From contig JAIGNY010002305.1 of the NCBI GenBank assembly GCA_020152595.1, positions 652,501-716,500 of the forward strand: 64,000 nt of DNA. The letters are read 5' to 3'. Made by a program: the position numbers and the translations under genes. A model generated the notes under the pieces. That model saw only the letters and a list, made by a program, of their open reading frames with translations, was not told the DNA's origin and searched no databases. Positions 35,914-48,831 of this stretch are shown here, one piece after another (position 1 is the stretch's first letter; each line of letters begins with the position of its first letter). The DNA is from Chiridota heheva. Its lineage: Eukaryota > Echinodermata > Holothuroidea > Apodida > Chiridotidae.

Positions 35914-38640
35914 TAATAGCCTAACATGTATGAGGAGTTGGGCGACTAATGTAATTAATTAAGATATAGTAACAACTACTTAATTCCATCATGCAGCTGC
36001 TCCATAACCACAGTGCACTTTTGGTTTGTTAGGAATCAGAAATTGGAAAATATTACCAACTAATATTTCAATGGGAAAAAACTTTAGATACAGAATAGTC
36101 TTTAAAATTATATTAAGAGCACCTGCATGTTTCGTGTCATAGCCAATCAAAGGTTCGAAAAAAAATATTTTGAAGAAGAAAACAAAAGTTGTGGTATATC
36201 AGAAAGAAGACGGCTCAAAAGCCTTTAATTTAATACATAAGATTACAAACGTAAATTTCAGTAACTGAAAATCATCAGGCTGTTTTCTATAGCTAAATTG
36301 GTATTGAGGGTATTATGGAGATTCAAAAACTTAGTCATGTTGGTCATATTCAAACTGTTCATTCAAATACCGTTATACAGAAAATCATGTGATATAAGAA
36401 TATTTTGATAACATTTGCATAATGTATCATAATAAAGCATTACTATTGAAAATGATGTAAGACGGTTTTTAATCGATTTCGATTTACCTTTTTACTATTT
36501 TCATGGTTTATAGCATATTTTCCAAAATTAAGCTAAGTCGTTGCTTCATGTTCAAATATCTTTCATTAGCTGCTATGGGCACCTGCATACAAATTTTACC
36601 CCTGAACTGCAATGAACATGAGATGCATAGATACATCTCGAGATAGTACGGAAAGAAGAAAGAATGCGTGCCACCATTCAGAAACCCTGCGGCAAATCGT
36701 GTATGCGTTAAGAGGTTTTTACACTTTTTTGAATCGAGTGTTTGTCTGGGTTATGTATATTTCCAAGAACGAGAAATAATATAAACAAACAAATCTTAAA
36801 TAATACGTTTAACAAAATTTGTCTTCACGCTTTTCAGAAATATCATATTCATATTTGCTGTAAAACAAACTATGTTCCGAGCATATTCCATTCATCAAAA
36901 AAAAATACACTTCAGAAAAAACGTCGGTTTTATGGGTAAACTTCTGTTTGACGTGCAATTATTGTTAAATACGGAAATTGTTTTTACGATATTGTTAGAA
37001 GTGTAGTGTCCACTGGTACATTTTGCTCTAAAACTTATTCCACAAAACCAGTATAATGTACATTTGTTTAGTTGAAACGGAAACTCTCAAGTTATGGAAC
37101 TTATAGAATTTAATATGGAAGAAAACAATTAATGATATAATTTCAATTTTATATTTCAAAGACAAAAAGGATTGTTTATAACCTAATGAGCTTTCGAATT
37201 GTTTGTTGTGCACCAAAAGCCTCTTTTTGGACTATTATTCCTTATTATAAACGGGTATATCAGCAGGTATTGAATATCATGGGCAAACAAATATTTCGCC
37301 AAACTGTTGAAGCTATGAAATACATAATGATACAAAAAACTGAAACATTGTGGAAACAATTATTGTAGTGAATACTAGTGATTAGACTAACCACGCATGT
37401 CACTGGTATTTTTAATTCATCTTTTTTGAATAAAAACATGCACATGAAAACAAATTTAAAATACTTGTTTCAAAAATTTCAAATTTATTTCAAAGTCATT
37501 TACATATTTTGTCTTCAAACCATCTAAAACTATCAAAGTAAAATTGTATTATAAAAAGTGTATGACTATTATTGAAGGCCAACAAGCTACCACCAAAAAA
37601 GCTCTGTATTTGCAAAGAAAAGTGCTACAATTCCATCCCACATGAAGGAGAAGCATGTGTATATTACCTAGCTTTGATGTGTACAAACTAGTACCAGGGA
37701 TTTGTGAAAGAATAGCAACTGTTGAAATTACCCTTGACGAATAGATAAGCACTGGAAGTCTTCATTCATGATTTTATTTTCTAATCTACGAAGAACACAA
37801 TACAGTAATTTAAATTAGATTAGGTTCGTGTTTGAAGACCCGCCATCTCGTCACTACTCCATCCCATTTTGATGGTGCTCTGTCTGCCAGTAGCACATAG
37901 AGCACGTCCCCTGTACAAAATATAGGAGAAGAGTTGTTTTATTTCCAATTCATGCAAGTCATTTTTGTAACAAATTTATTTAGTAGCTCAAAGGTACAGA
38001 TAATAATGACGGGTCAGTCCGTGTGTCGTTGTGTTTGTTGGAAAAGATTTTTTTAAATTTCAATTAACGGATTAAAAGACGCTCTAATACTACTCTACTC
38101 TCGCGTTCAAAATCGATACATGTTTGACTATATTTTCACTTGGTATTCACCCAACCACCTCTCGCCAATTGTGTATATGCGTATGTCACCCACTGCATGA
38201 CTGTCACCAGTTTTCACTACCGACAATACAACCTTATTGGCCCGGAACAAGTGCGGTAACTGTGTCCTAGTATTGTATCATAAGCATTGCTCAAGCAACG
38301 TCGATCCCTTTTTGCACTAAGACTGAAATAACTTATATTCACCATATCGCCACAAATATTGCTCACAGATACGAACACGCTCAATTTGCACAGATAACGT
38401 TCCATATGTATTATGCATACGTTGCAATATTTAAAAGCCTTCAACCGTTGAAGTGTACACTTTGTATCTTGTTTATATTTTGCAGGAGTAAACGTTTAGT
38501 CATATCCGAAGTGTCTCAATGTTTTCATACAATTTTGTGCTTCAACAAAATATCAGACCACAACTTTATCATCAAAATTTTCGACAATAGACTTACACTT
38601 AAACCAATTGACATTTTGCTGCGTAATAAATGAAATTAAA
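35914..38640. other. no gene recognised
   Basis: AT-rich. Several ORFs of 60-75 codons are dispersed through it without splice support or motifs. 37840-37920 has a slightly GC-richer SINE-tail-like text (cacatagagcacgtcccctgtacaaaata) that I could not assign. Confidence 0.45.
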
Positions 38641-38644
38641 AAAA

Positions 38645-39115
38645 CATGGAAAAAAAAGCCAAATTATCAGTTGAAGCCAAGTAAGAATTCTGTGACCAAA
38701 TAAATCGCAAAAGGCTTCAAAAAGCCAAATTATTGATTCAAGCTAAGCGAGATTTCTTGTGGCGAAATAAATCTCAAAAGACTTCAAAAAGCCAAATTAT
38801 CAGTTCAAGCCAAGTAAGAATTCTTGTGGCGAAATAAATCTCAGAAGGCTTCAAAAAGCTAAATTACCAATTCAAGCCAAGTAAGATTTCGTGTGGCCAA
38901 ATAAATCTCAAAACAACTTACAAAGCCAAAATATCAGTTCAAGCCAAGTAAGATTTCTTGTTACAAAATAAATCTCAAAAGGCCTTAAAACCAAATGGTC
39001 AGTACCAGCCAAGTAAGAATTCTTGTGACCTACTAAATCTTAAAAAGACTTTTTTTGTGGCCAAACCAGTTTCAAAAAGCCACTTGTTTTCAAATTTGGC
39101 TTCGAAAAACCAACA
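38645..39115 (+). repeat. 66-67-bp satellite, about 6-7 copies
   Basis: Unit 'aaaaagccaaattatcagttcaagccaagtaagatttcttgtggcgaaataaatctcaaaaggcttc'. The aagccaaattatcag anchor falls near 38655, 38721, 38788, 38856, 38923 and 38985. The last units are truncated and diverge toward 39115. Confidence 0.95.
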
Positions 39116-39119
39116 TACC

Positions 39120-40690
39120 AACTGCGCACTGATGTAATACCTTCCCCTAAAAAGTAAAATAAACGTATAATAGACATTAATATTACCAATGAATTTCCCT
39201 GTTCATCTCGAAGAAGTGTCGCTTCGTTCCGTAATTGCATTCCTACCTTTGTAATTACCGGGTATAATTTCTCCTTTGGTAACTATCTACTTAGAAAATC
39301 TAACCATTGAATTTTTAATTAACAGTATTACGGGTATACTTAAAAACGTATTGAACGTAAGTTTTGGTAATTGGATCAACTGATTTTGTAGATGAGGCAC
39401 CATTGTCTATTAAAAGGTATTTGATTATCTTATAGTGGGTGCAAAGTGTAATATCAACTAATCCGGAAATGGAGACATGTGTACACTTTTTGACTACAAC
39501 GTTTTGTTTTCAGCGTGTAGTTTGAAATTTAATAGTACATTTTTCGTTAAAAAAATGAGAACAGTGCTGAATCTTTATTGTATTTTACTGTAAGGTAATT
39601 GTGTTTTGACATCAAACATTTTGAAATTTGGTTAGAGATTTTACTTTTGACTTACATCAAAATAACAGACAAATGGCATTAAGAGTCAAATCACACTTTT
39701 AAAGCATAGATTTGTGCTAATAAAATGAAGTAGTTTATATAGTAGGCACACATAGCGACTACGCAGGAGACTGAGCAGAAGCCTGGCCATTGGGTGGACT
39801 ACGCATGTCCCTATATCTCATTAGGTTTTCGAATATAGGACGCGTGTCGGACTGTATGTATGTGTGCTATCAAGTCATTTGTCAAATTTTAGAATATCGA
39901 ATGTGATTAATATGTAGTGTGTGTGTTGGATTATTCGTATGAAACAAAATTTCCGAAATAAAATAAGACACATTATCCAGTTGCCAAGCTTACCAAAGTG
40001 CTAAGAATGTTTATTTTGCATTTCATGATAGCAAAATCACATACCGTTGTCTGATTCTATGAAATACAAGACAAGGAATGGAATGGATTAAAATGGGATA
40101 TATGAGGAATTCATCATTTGACTGGTACAAATCAATTTCAAGGATTAATAAGTATTCCTTAGTTTTAAGGATTCTAAAACAAATGTTTATATTGGACTTT
40201 ACATCAGCTTTGCATAACAATTACATGTCGGTATCTATTAAGATTAAATTATACAATTATTGGATTGATCAAAAAAAAAAATCTCTAAACAAAAACAGAT
40301 TTCGTTTGAGTGAATCTAGATATTTAATACCTCTTCTCGAGATTGGGATGTAACACTTCCCTTGACTGTATGGCTCTTGATAGAGTTTTGAATCAAATGT
40401 TATTGACAATACGTTTACAAGCATTTAATGTTCATCCGTACAGTAAAAGTAGATATAATGTTTGGTGAATTATGGCGGCCTACATGTATATATAGACTAA
40501 GTAAGAACCTTATGTCATATGAAATGTAAGATTTTTAAACACCATTCTCCTCAATTTTACGTAAACAATACTGGAATCGTACTATTAAAACAAATATATA
40601 TATATTTCTTACAAAAAGTATGCTGTTTTGGCTGCCATGTTTCGTATTTCCAACAATATGGTAAATAAGTGGGAAATATTGTTACCATGG
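39120..40690. other. no gene recognised
   Basis: AT-rich. A 91-codon ORF at 40078-40353 has Ser/Lys/Ile-rich, low-information composition; no domain was recognised. Confidence 0.45.
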
Positions 40691-40699
40691 ACACCATGA

Positions 40700-40770
40700 C
40701 AGATTTGCACCCTTACATCAGCGATGTTCTAATTTTCCACATGCTGGGAAATCAAATATCTCAAGGCCAC
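40700..40770 (+). repeat. dispersed repeat shared with 56650-56720
   Basis: CCCTTACATCAGCGATGTTC occurs at about 40709 and about 56656. In both, the following text is 'taattttccacatgctgg.aaatcaaatatctcaag' or 'tgattggctacatgtagg.atatcagaacaag', so similarity continues for about 60 bp. Confidence 0.7.
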
Positions 40771-40889
40771 CGAAAATATACTTATTACTCCATACATACA
40801 GTTTACAGTTATCCATACACTGTGCGTATACGTACTGTACATACGGAGTTTATCAGTTTATTTCGGGAATGGCTTAAAGCGTGATACAG

Positions 40890-42440
40890 CAGTAGCAATG
40901 TCGTAAATGTCAGGGCACAATTTGACATGATGATTGTTTATGAATAAGCCTCGAAAGATATATCTATTTTAAATTGAAAATGTTTAAAACTGCAAAACTT
41001 TTTATTTCTTTGTATTTCTTTATACCTCAGAGATAATATCACGAAATTTTACCCAACATGTTAACAAACTTATTATAAGATTCCGTTACGATGAACAATT
41101 TTTGATGAAACGATGTTTCTTATTTTATTCTTATTCATTAAAATGCTATATATCTTCCTGCCAACAGAGACTTTTCTATCTTCAACCACGACATGAAATG
41201 TCACACTAGTTTTTCAACATGGAAACGGATGAAACTGGGAGAATTGGATGATGGGTAATAGTTTTGTTGTGTGTAAAGTATTTATATCTATCTTTGTTTT
41301 TGGAATAACGAAATATTTTAAAGTGTATAAAATAGAGATTTTGATTCGGAAGTTTTACTTATATTGGTTTTTCTGTTGTAGTGAAACTTTCTGGGAATGA
41401 TATCATACACTTTACATCATATAGTGATGCTTTGGTAATCGCATTATGCTAGAAGTGAAAGTCTAACATTTCAGAGCCCTGAAGGTGAGCGTGTGTTGCC
41501 GGTTTCCATTGTGGGGCGTTTGCGAGGCAGTATCTCATTCTGGCAGAATAACCCCCGACCAAACCCTTAACTTATTTACAGCTAGTAGACTTGAAAAATG
41601 TGAATAAAGCGCCTGTTCAATGATTTGATGCATCAATTGTGCCGAGAAATGGACCTTTTGCATACCATTTCTAATCTCTCACTAATGAGCCACTGTCATT
41701 ATGTACTTTCATTGTGTAAACCATGACCATTTTGATTTTACATTTTGTAATCTGGTGTACATCAACCTTACTAAAAAAAAAAATTCGTATCTTACCATAA
41801 ACCAGTAAGTGTTCAGTAAACATAAATTTGTATGTTGAACAGACTTAAGTAATCGTATCTGAGAACGTTTCTTACCCATATAGTACTCTTCCGGGCGAAG
41901 TACAGAATGTAGGCACACCTTAAAAGACTGAACATCCAGGAAATGTTATATCATTCTATCTTGTCCTTCTAATTTTGAACATCTTCCTAATTTACAATAC
42001 AGTTTAAAAATCTTTTTATCTCTCATTATTGTAAAAAAAACACGTTTTTTCACCTCCAGAACTACTTGAGTGCCGTTTCTAAACTAGAGTATTAAAATGT
42101 TTATGACGTGGGTGGGGAGGATACAGTTGCGGGCCATTTCCGGGCGGTACCTACGTGCAAATAACTATCCGCATCGCGATTACTGTTCATTTTGTCTCCG
42201 ATCACTCATAAACTATGTGTGATTTATTTAGCTAGCTGTACTGATTTTAAACATACACTGCAAGTGTGCTGTTCTAAGTTACTGTTAACAAATTTGTTAC
42301 GGCGATTTAAAGCCTTTTTAGTCACAGTTTTAAATTTGATATTTCTTGTTTAGATTGATTGTGAGAATGTTTGTTTTGTCTTGTTTTTAATATCGTTCGA
42401 AAAGTGTTTCACATTTCAATATTCTTTGAAGATACATTGG
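40890..42440. other. no gene recognised; GC-richer toward the 3' end
   Basis: Mostly AT-rich. 42105-42190 (gggccatttccgggcggtacc, gcatcgcgatt) and 42455-42530 (ttcggtcgtacgtaggcttaggcc) are GC-richer and lie immediately upstream of the candidate gene at 42583, so they may be promoter sequence. No TATA box is obvious. Confidence 0.35.
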
Positions 42441-42582
42441 GAAACTTGTTACTGTTTGGGGCCTGAGTTCGGTCGTACGTAGGCTTAGGCCTTGGCCTAC
42501 CTAACAATAAGACGCCGTTTCGGGAACTAAAGGCTCAAACTGATACGAAATTATTTCCAAATCATCAATTTAAATGTGATCT

Positions 42583-42716
42583 ATGATGTCTTCTGCATCA
42601 ATTCCGTCGGATTCAATGGTGCTGGAATTGTCTCTTAAGGAAATTATAGCTTTTTACAGCATAGATGTTTTCGATAAACTACGGAAGATCTTTTTGGCAG
42701 AAAGTTTTATTGCACA
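42583..42716 (+). CDS. candidate exon 1 of a small helix-rich protein
   Basis: The ATG at 42583 follows a relatively GC-rich leader. The frame begins MMSSASIPSDSMVLELSLKE and continues IIAFYSIDVFDKLRKIFLAE, an amphipathic, helix-like composition. If it is spliced at ACA|GTACAT (42716/42717), phase 2 joins exactly to the frame of the exon at 43028, giving ...IAHGEGN. The donor is weak. Alternatively the 68-codon ORF simply continues to 42789 and is unrelated. Confidence 0.3.
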
Positions 42717-43027
42717 GTACATGCGCACTAAAGCACTTCATGACTTACGTCATCAAATATCGCCTACGTCACATATTTTACGGAAATGAATCATTGGATG
42801 AAAAAAATACCATCGATTTTCACGGTTTTGAAATGATTTGTTTGGGGAATGTGGGGTGTTTTTGTGATCAGTATATAACACTTATTTTATATATGGAGAA
42901 TTATTGCTGGATGTCCTTTAAATGTAGTTGTTCGGTCACTTAAATAAAGATATCTGATTCATATCACTTGTTATTAATTATTATTGTTGATATACAAACT
43001 ACTAATTCTTTTTTGTTATATTTGTAG

Positions 43028-43275
43028 CGGTGAAGGAAATTTGGAAGATCCCTTTTATTCTGAAAAAGAGGATACACTAAAAAGACTGGTGAGGATGTTG
43101 CAAAGAGAAAAACAACAGTGTGCAAACACCTGACCTTGACGCTGTGTTACGAACTGATACATATAATGATGAGGAGGGAAGACTGCAACAGGTTTTGGAA
43201 AAGGCTAGATTTCAGCTTGAGCTTGCGGTTGTTAAAGAAATACTCGACGACTTAGAAAGTTTGGGAAATGAATAA
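43028..43275 (+). CDS. candidate terminal exon, acidic coiled-coil, one frame break
   Basis: A good acceptor (ctaattcttttttgttatatttgtag) opens the exon. The frame GEGNLEDPFYSEKEDTLKRL continues VRMLQREKQQ. A single extra base near 43119 then sends it to a stop. Skipping that base restores QTPDLDAVLRTDTYNDEEG, RLQQVLEKARFQLELAVVKE and ILDDLESLGNE, followed by TAA at 43273. The composition (Glu/Asp/Lys/Leu heptads, almost no Ile/Tyr runs) stands out from random frames here. An AATAAA overlaps the stop. Either a pseudogene, an assembly indel, or an exon with a different structure. Protein family not recognised. Confidence 0.4.
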
Positions 43276-43324
43276 ACACCCTAAGATCTTTAGAAACATT
43301 GAGTACTTTTAATCTGGATGCAAT

Positions 43325-43620
43325 ATCAAGATTCATAAAGCGATCTATATGCCAACTTAAGATTTCCTGGAAATACTAAAGCAAAAATAAATTGTATAGA
43401 TATGAAAGCACCACGCACGTAGCTCAAAAACGGTTGATGAAAAGTTTGCGTTTTGGTGGCCTTATAAGTGTCTTTTGTTAATACGCTTTTAAAAAAACGC
43501 GTTTGGGCTTACAGGAACAGCAAATTTGTGCAAGGTTTTGTTCTGTGTTTTTGTTTTGAATAGCACATATGAAACCTATATCATAATTGCTTATAGACCC
43601 GAAAAATGATTCACCATGCA
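43325..43620 (+). repeat. direct duplication, copy 1
   Basis: Matches 44090-44395 over about 300 bp: 'cataaagcgatctatat', 'gtgtcttttgttaatacgctttta', 'cgcgtttgggctta', 'gtgtttttgtttt.gaata.cacata', 'aaacctata.cataattg', 'cgaaaa...attcacc'. Confidence 0.88.
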
Positions 43621-43629
43621 TAAAATGCA

Positions 43630-44085
43630 GATGTCAAATAAGGTTGAGGTTGGGCATAGATGGGAAATAAACACTTGTACATAACGTAACGAGAGTTTTG
43701 CCTCAAGCTACAATAAACCCGAGAATGTTGAGGATAGGCCTACTTAGTTTATTCGGAGAGCGTTATTGTAAGAGAGTTAATGAAATGCTCATTAAAGTTT
43801 TAAAAAATGACAACGTATTAGAAGGAGTAATATTGATAAAATATGGTCAAAAATATGCATTCCAATTCTATGTAAGGGAGAACAAATAAATAACATGTTT
43901 TGATACCATGTTTCCCTTAAATCTTTTAATTTTGAAAAACATTATCAACGGTTTTGGCACACTACATGTATTGGAAATCTAATGCAAGAGTGTGAGGTTA
44001 TGTACAAAGACTTCCGTAGCCATTTTGAGTATTTATAATAATGAAACGCTCAAATTGCCTTTCAAAATGACAAAAATCTTCATAT
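43630..44085. other. spacer between duplicated segments
   Basis: Contains a 63-codon ORF at 43698-43889 (MPQATINPRMLRIGLLSLFG...) with fairly balanced composition but no recognised motif, and a TAGGCCTA word at 43736. Confidence 0.3.
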
Positions 44086-44170
44086 TCATAAAGCGATCTA
44101 TATTCAAGCTTACGAGTTTTAAGTTTAGATGATGATGAAACACTCTAATTGCCTTTCAAAGTGACAAAAT
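44036..44170 (+). repeat. internal 90-bp duplication
   Basis: 'aatgaaacgctcaaattgcctttcaaaatgacaaaa' at 44040 recurs at 44132 as 'gatgaaacactctaattgcctttcaaagtgacaaaa'. Confidence 0.88.
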
Positions 44171-44395
44171 ATGAATATTCATGAAAACACGTTTGCAAAT
44201 GTAACGTGTATAGACATAAAAGTGGCCTTTTAAGTGTATTTTGTTAATACGCTTTTACAGAAACGAGTTTGGGCTTGCAGGAAAATCAAATACACGATCG
44301 TTGCAACTTTTTCCGTGTTTTTGTTTGGAATATCACATATAAAACCTATAACATAATTGATTATATACACGAAAATCAATTCACCGTGACAAGAA
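44090..44395 (+). repeat. direct duplication, copy 2
   Basis: Second copy of 43325-43620 in the same orientation, about 765 bp downstream. Confidence 0.88.
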
Positions 44396-44399
44396 AGCA

Positions 44400-46760
44400 A
44401 CGGTAAATAATCGAAAAGTGAGAACGTATTTATTGCTAAGTCACGGGAATTTCAAATAACAAAAAAAGATATGGAAGCATCATAAATATTTAATTCATAA
44501 ACAATTTGCAAAAGCACCTAGCAAATAGGATAAAGCGGATTTTGCAAACCGTCTCGAAAATAGCATTTGTTTCGATTTCTAGTTTTTCTTCTTTTTTTGC
44601 AATTAGAGTCTTACCAAATGTAAAAATTGCTACTCATAGAGCAGTGCAGAGCTGGGAGGATTCAATCTGTATCAAAGAAGGAACAATGAACAATACTTTT
44701 TTTTTTTTTATAGTGCACATCTGGAAATATCCTTCTCACGTTAATAAATTGATAATTAAAGTATTTCATGATTTTCTTTTTAATTCATTTGCCTATAATC
44801 ACTCCCTAAATTACTGTCAGTCAGCATGGATGTTGAAGTATTAATTCAGTGGTCAAGCAAGTTTAACTTATACTAGAAGATATTCATATTTAAAGCTCCG
44901 CTTTATAAAATGTAATGTAAAATGTAAGGTAAATCTAATATAAAAGGTTGGTGCCCTCATTATCACATTCTTAACAAATATTACTGTATTTGAAAGAAAA
45001 TGTATCTAACTTTTTAAATATTCAATTCGAATCGGTAAATTATAATTATCCTTACAAAATTATGTTTTATTACTTTTCTGGTACATCCAATGGTTATAAG
45101 CCACAAATCGCAGGACAAAATGTAATAGAATACATCAATAAATCTGAGCCTGTGATGTCACAACTAGTCGATCTCAGTCGTTTCTACACAAATGATACCA
45201 AACTTTAAATTTAAATATCTGCTTAACAGAATAAGATTTTGAATGTTCCCCCCATCCCCTTCATTTTGTTTCTTTTGATTTCCTCTTTCATATAAGAAGA
45301 ATTTGCTTATCATATAAGATAATCTTTTAATATGAATTGTGTGAAGTATATATTCCAAGACAGAGGTTAAGTAACTAAGAAGAGAAAACAATTCAACCCA
45401 ACTTTCAATATTATGGACATGAATATGGCTGCAATAGACAGATAGATTTTGATAAATTGAATCGGGAAACATCTTGAATTTCTTCGTTTACATCATTGCG
45501 TTTGATATCGCAGCATAATTTAACATACTTCATTGATATCATGTTCTTTCCTAAATTACTGATCGTGTTTACTTAATGGTAAAGATAACGAACTAAGGTG
45601 CATTACATTTAGTATTCAAGAGTGTCAAGTGACATACAATGTCAAGCATAATTAATAGATATTTTGCACTATTTTTCTTTTATCCGTTTCTAAGAAAGTC
45701 AATTAGCAATGTACACCCATAATTTCATTACTATCATAATAAAGTTAAAGCAAGAGTACTCTATTTACGTATTAAGGGTTTAGGGCAAAGAGTTTTATTT
45801 AATTTATGCATTGTTTTAGATTGTATATACTCTGAAATACCGGTTGAAACAATTGTGATGTGTTTTTTTGGTAACATGTGTATGTGTGCTTTTGAAGAAA
45901 AAAGTATAGGGCTAACGCATCTAATTGTATTCTTTAAATTGTTCCTTGTTTTCAAACTTACTGTCTTTTGAGGAAAGTGCTTAATTTCGATTATCTGTGA
46001 TGAGATCCGCATACAATATATTATTATAACCTAATGATCATGGCTTTATCCTGTGACAATGAACTTATTCAAAATAATTTATGTTTGAATTTATATTAAA
46101 GTAATTCCAAACCCTTGTCCTTTCGGAGATAGTTTACCTAAGATTACAAGATTAATCTTCACGTAATACACGTAAATTCAAATTAGACATGTCTGTGGTA
46201 GCTACATTCTTGACAAGTAAGAATAATTGATGTCAATACTGTGGAAGTGAGCGTGACGCGGGGTGGTAGAGGTGTTAAATGTTCAAATTATCTTTTTGCT
46301 CATGACAGGTGAAATTGATATACAAACTATGGATTACTGTTTAGTTAGCCTCAAATGTGTGGCTCAAAATAATTGAGTGCTTTACAATCAATTACACTTT
46401 CACGATTACATATACCTATTCGTATCATTATTCTGACAAAGAATTTTCACTTGGTCAGCAATGACCTTAAAGAAAATGACCCCATATTAGAATTTAAACA
46501 AACTAACAATATTTATCTAACTTACGCAAAATCTGATTTTTTCTTCCATGTTCCACACTTTGAATTTCTTAGCATAAACAAATGCGGGGGCAGTCTATTC
46601 TACATTAAACCGGTTGCAATGACAATGTATCTTTAAGAAGAATCACGAAGAATATGCAACCTAATCAGTAAAACAAAAGTTTCGCCCTTCAAATTCATAG
46701 GTTTCAAAACCAATCCAGAAATCTCATGGGATAATAGCGACTTGCCACGTGCCTACACCT
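44400..46760. other. no gene recognised
   Basis: AT-rich. ORFs at 44506-44844 (112 codons), 45164-45472 (minus, 102) and 46373-46636 (87) lack motifs and splice support. 44990-45208 (72 codons, ending NDTKL) has slightly better composition but no context. Confidence 0.45.
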
Positions 46761-46764
46761 TAAA

Positions 46765-47072
46765 AAGCTGTAATTAAACAGTAATTTCACAACGTTAAGT
46801 TACATTTTGGTGCCGTTTTGTTTCAATAACGTTAGCTTTTATGTAAATTTACTTTAAAACAGTATTTATAAAGTTATTAACGTGATTTTACGTATAAAAA
46901 ATCGTAAATAATAAATACGAAGAAAAGTTGTAATCTAACTTGACAGTCACATTTCTTGTAAAACGACATTGTAATGCTGTTTTATTACGTAAATATTCAC
47001 TTTTTGGTAACTTTCCGTAAATTACCGGTTTTTTTTGACGACTTCACGTGAATTTACTGTAATCAGTAATGA
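46765..47072. mobile_element. possible MITE with GTAATTTAC-type subterminal repeats
   Basis: The left end has 'acagtaatttcacaacgt'. The right end, read on the minus strand, has 'acagtaaattcacgtgaagt', an imperfect inverted pair. The interior is full of 'acgtaaattac', 'cgtaaat' and 'taccgg' words in both orientations. No exact target duplication could be fixed. Related words (ccgttaaattacatt) fill 54130-54590. Confidence 0.4.
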
Positions 47073-47084
47073 TCCCGCGCACAT

Positions 47085-48750
47085 CACATCAAGCTTGTCT
47101 CGCCCGCACTATCTGCTGCATGATGTATGTAGTGGATGCATGCAATAAGTGGATCCAGGACCGTACCGCAGCATTAACTCTTTCAAGCGGATCGGAACAG
47201 ATTGAATGAGACAACAATGCAGCACATCCACTGCAGCAGCACAGCCGTACTGGCACTATAAAACTACTCAAATACATATAGCTAAGGTTGGCAAAACCCA
47301 CTTTTGATATAACAGTAAGTTCGTAAGTTGAAAAATAAGACATGTCAAAATCTAACAGTTATGCTTAGCTTTGGTTTATCGTACTGTATGCTATGACTCT
47401 TTGAGTATGTTAATCCATGTACTAGGGGCCTATCGCCTATTATCGTTATGGGGATGTGAACGGTAGACTATAGCATAGGCCAGTTAAATGATACTTTTTA
47501 AAATATTTTTTCGTCTATCAGATAATATTTTCTGAACATGATGACAAAACAGAAATTTCCTACAAAAGTAAACCTGCAAAAAGGTAAGGTACCGTTTAAA
47601 TTTTAGGGAAATGATAGGACAATTAAGCAAAGGCCTATCCCCAATAGTATCATTGAAGTCTATGGAATTCAAATAATTTAGCAGTAGTTTTACTTTAATT
47701 TATAAATACTGACTTCATATGTTATTTCAGAATTATGTTATCTTAACATTGACATTATAATCTGCTTAAATTGACATATTTTGATATTTCTTTAAATCCT
47801 TCAAAATGGCAGGCATTTTGCCTGATATTTGTCCCAAACCTCATATCTGTGGACGAGATAGAAATTGGTTGTGACTCTATCTTGATGCTAGGCTGGTGCT
47901 AAGCATTTATATCAATCATTTTTGTGGAAATTGTGTTCTTTTTTTCAGTACTTTTTGTTTCAAAATCACAAAAAGAGGTGAAAAATTTGCTGATTTTCTA
48001 TTGCCTAAAATAATAATGAGCCCTCAGTGCCATACATCTGCAATGCTGAACAGATATAGCTGGTACATTGACTGATGTCCATCATTTATTTCATTAACAC
48101 ACAAAATGAATGGCATGCACTCTCTGTGTTTATATCAAAAGTTGAAGTAGATTTGTCTAAATATTCAAGGTAAATCTTTTTTTCTTTTTTGCAGAAATTG
48201 AATGTAGTGTACTTGCGTTATGTGGTAAATATACTGTACATAACTTATGAATGGAGTTTTACTATTTTAGTGTTATGTGGTTGTTTTTAATTCTAAAAAT
48301 GAAAAATTCAATTCAAGCCATAACACTAGTCGTAAAAAAGTATGGCACCAGATTTGTTAGAAAATGTAATAATGAAAAGTATGAAATGACAAAATTATCA
48401 TCAAAATAGGATACCAATTAAAATTTTCTGATCCTTTTTTTTTATAAAAAGAATATTGGTAAGAAATCCCAAGCAAATTCGTGAAAGGCATCACATGAAA
48501 TTAAATTCTCTTCTAACACTAAGGCTACGTCACAAATTTTCCATAATTTGATAATTCTTCACATTTTGAACAGCTATTACTTGAGAACTAACTAAAGACA
48601 AGTAAGGGGGGAAATGCTTAGTGTCCATAGTCCTTTAAATTGGCAAGAGAGGTGCTGTAATGTGGCCTGAGAAACTTCCTAAAAGAGGTGTAAAGCAATA
48701 GTCTTTGGTATTAAATGTCATATTTAACTCTAGTACTTCTTTAATCTTAT
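47085..48750. other. no exon fixed; possible upstream part of the 48759 gene
   Basis: 47090-47280 is GC-richer and ends in ATAACA|GTAAGT, a strong donor at 47312, so a 5' exon could end there. The phase cannot be tested because no start codon frame is convincing. The rest is AT-rich and intron-like. Confidence 0.3.
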
Positions 48751-48758
48751 TGTTGCAG

Positions 48759-48831
48759 GTACCTGAAGGAACGAGTAACTAAGATCTGGAAACGCTGGAT
48801 CTTTCTGGTACTCTGTGCATCATTGCTGTTG
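48759..48831 (+). CDS. candidate internal exon encoding a hydrophobic segment
   Basis: Bounded by acceptor ttaatcttattgttgcag and donor TTG|GTAAGT. After one base completing the previous codon it reads YLKERVTKIWKRWIFLVLCA and ends SLLL in phase 0. The Lys/Arg/Trp-rich stretch followed by about 11 hydrophobic residues looks like the start of a membrane anchor or a buried helix. It joins without a frame break to the exon at 50380. The 5' neighbour exon is unknown. Confidence 0.5.

Noticed and set aside
38645-39115. CRISPR-like array
   Set aside because: Units are contiguous tandem repeats without unique spacers, in an animal genome.
44506-44844. 112-codon ORF as a gene
   Set aside because: Composition is that of random AT-rich DNA, with a poly-Phe run from a T tract. 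No motif, splice or promoter support.
48195-48224. 30-bp micro-exon between a strong acceptor and GTAAAT, upstream of the 48759 exon
   Set aside because: The frame required to join the next exon meets a TGA, so it does not fit this gene model.
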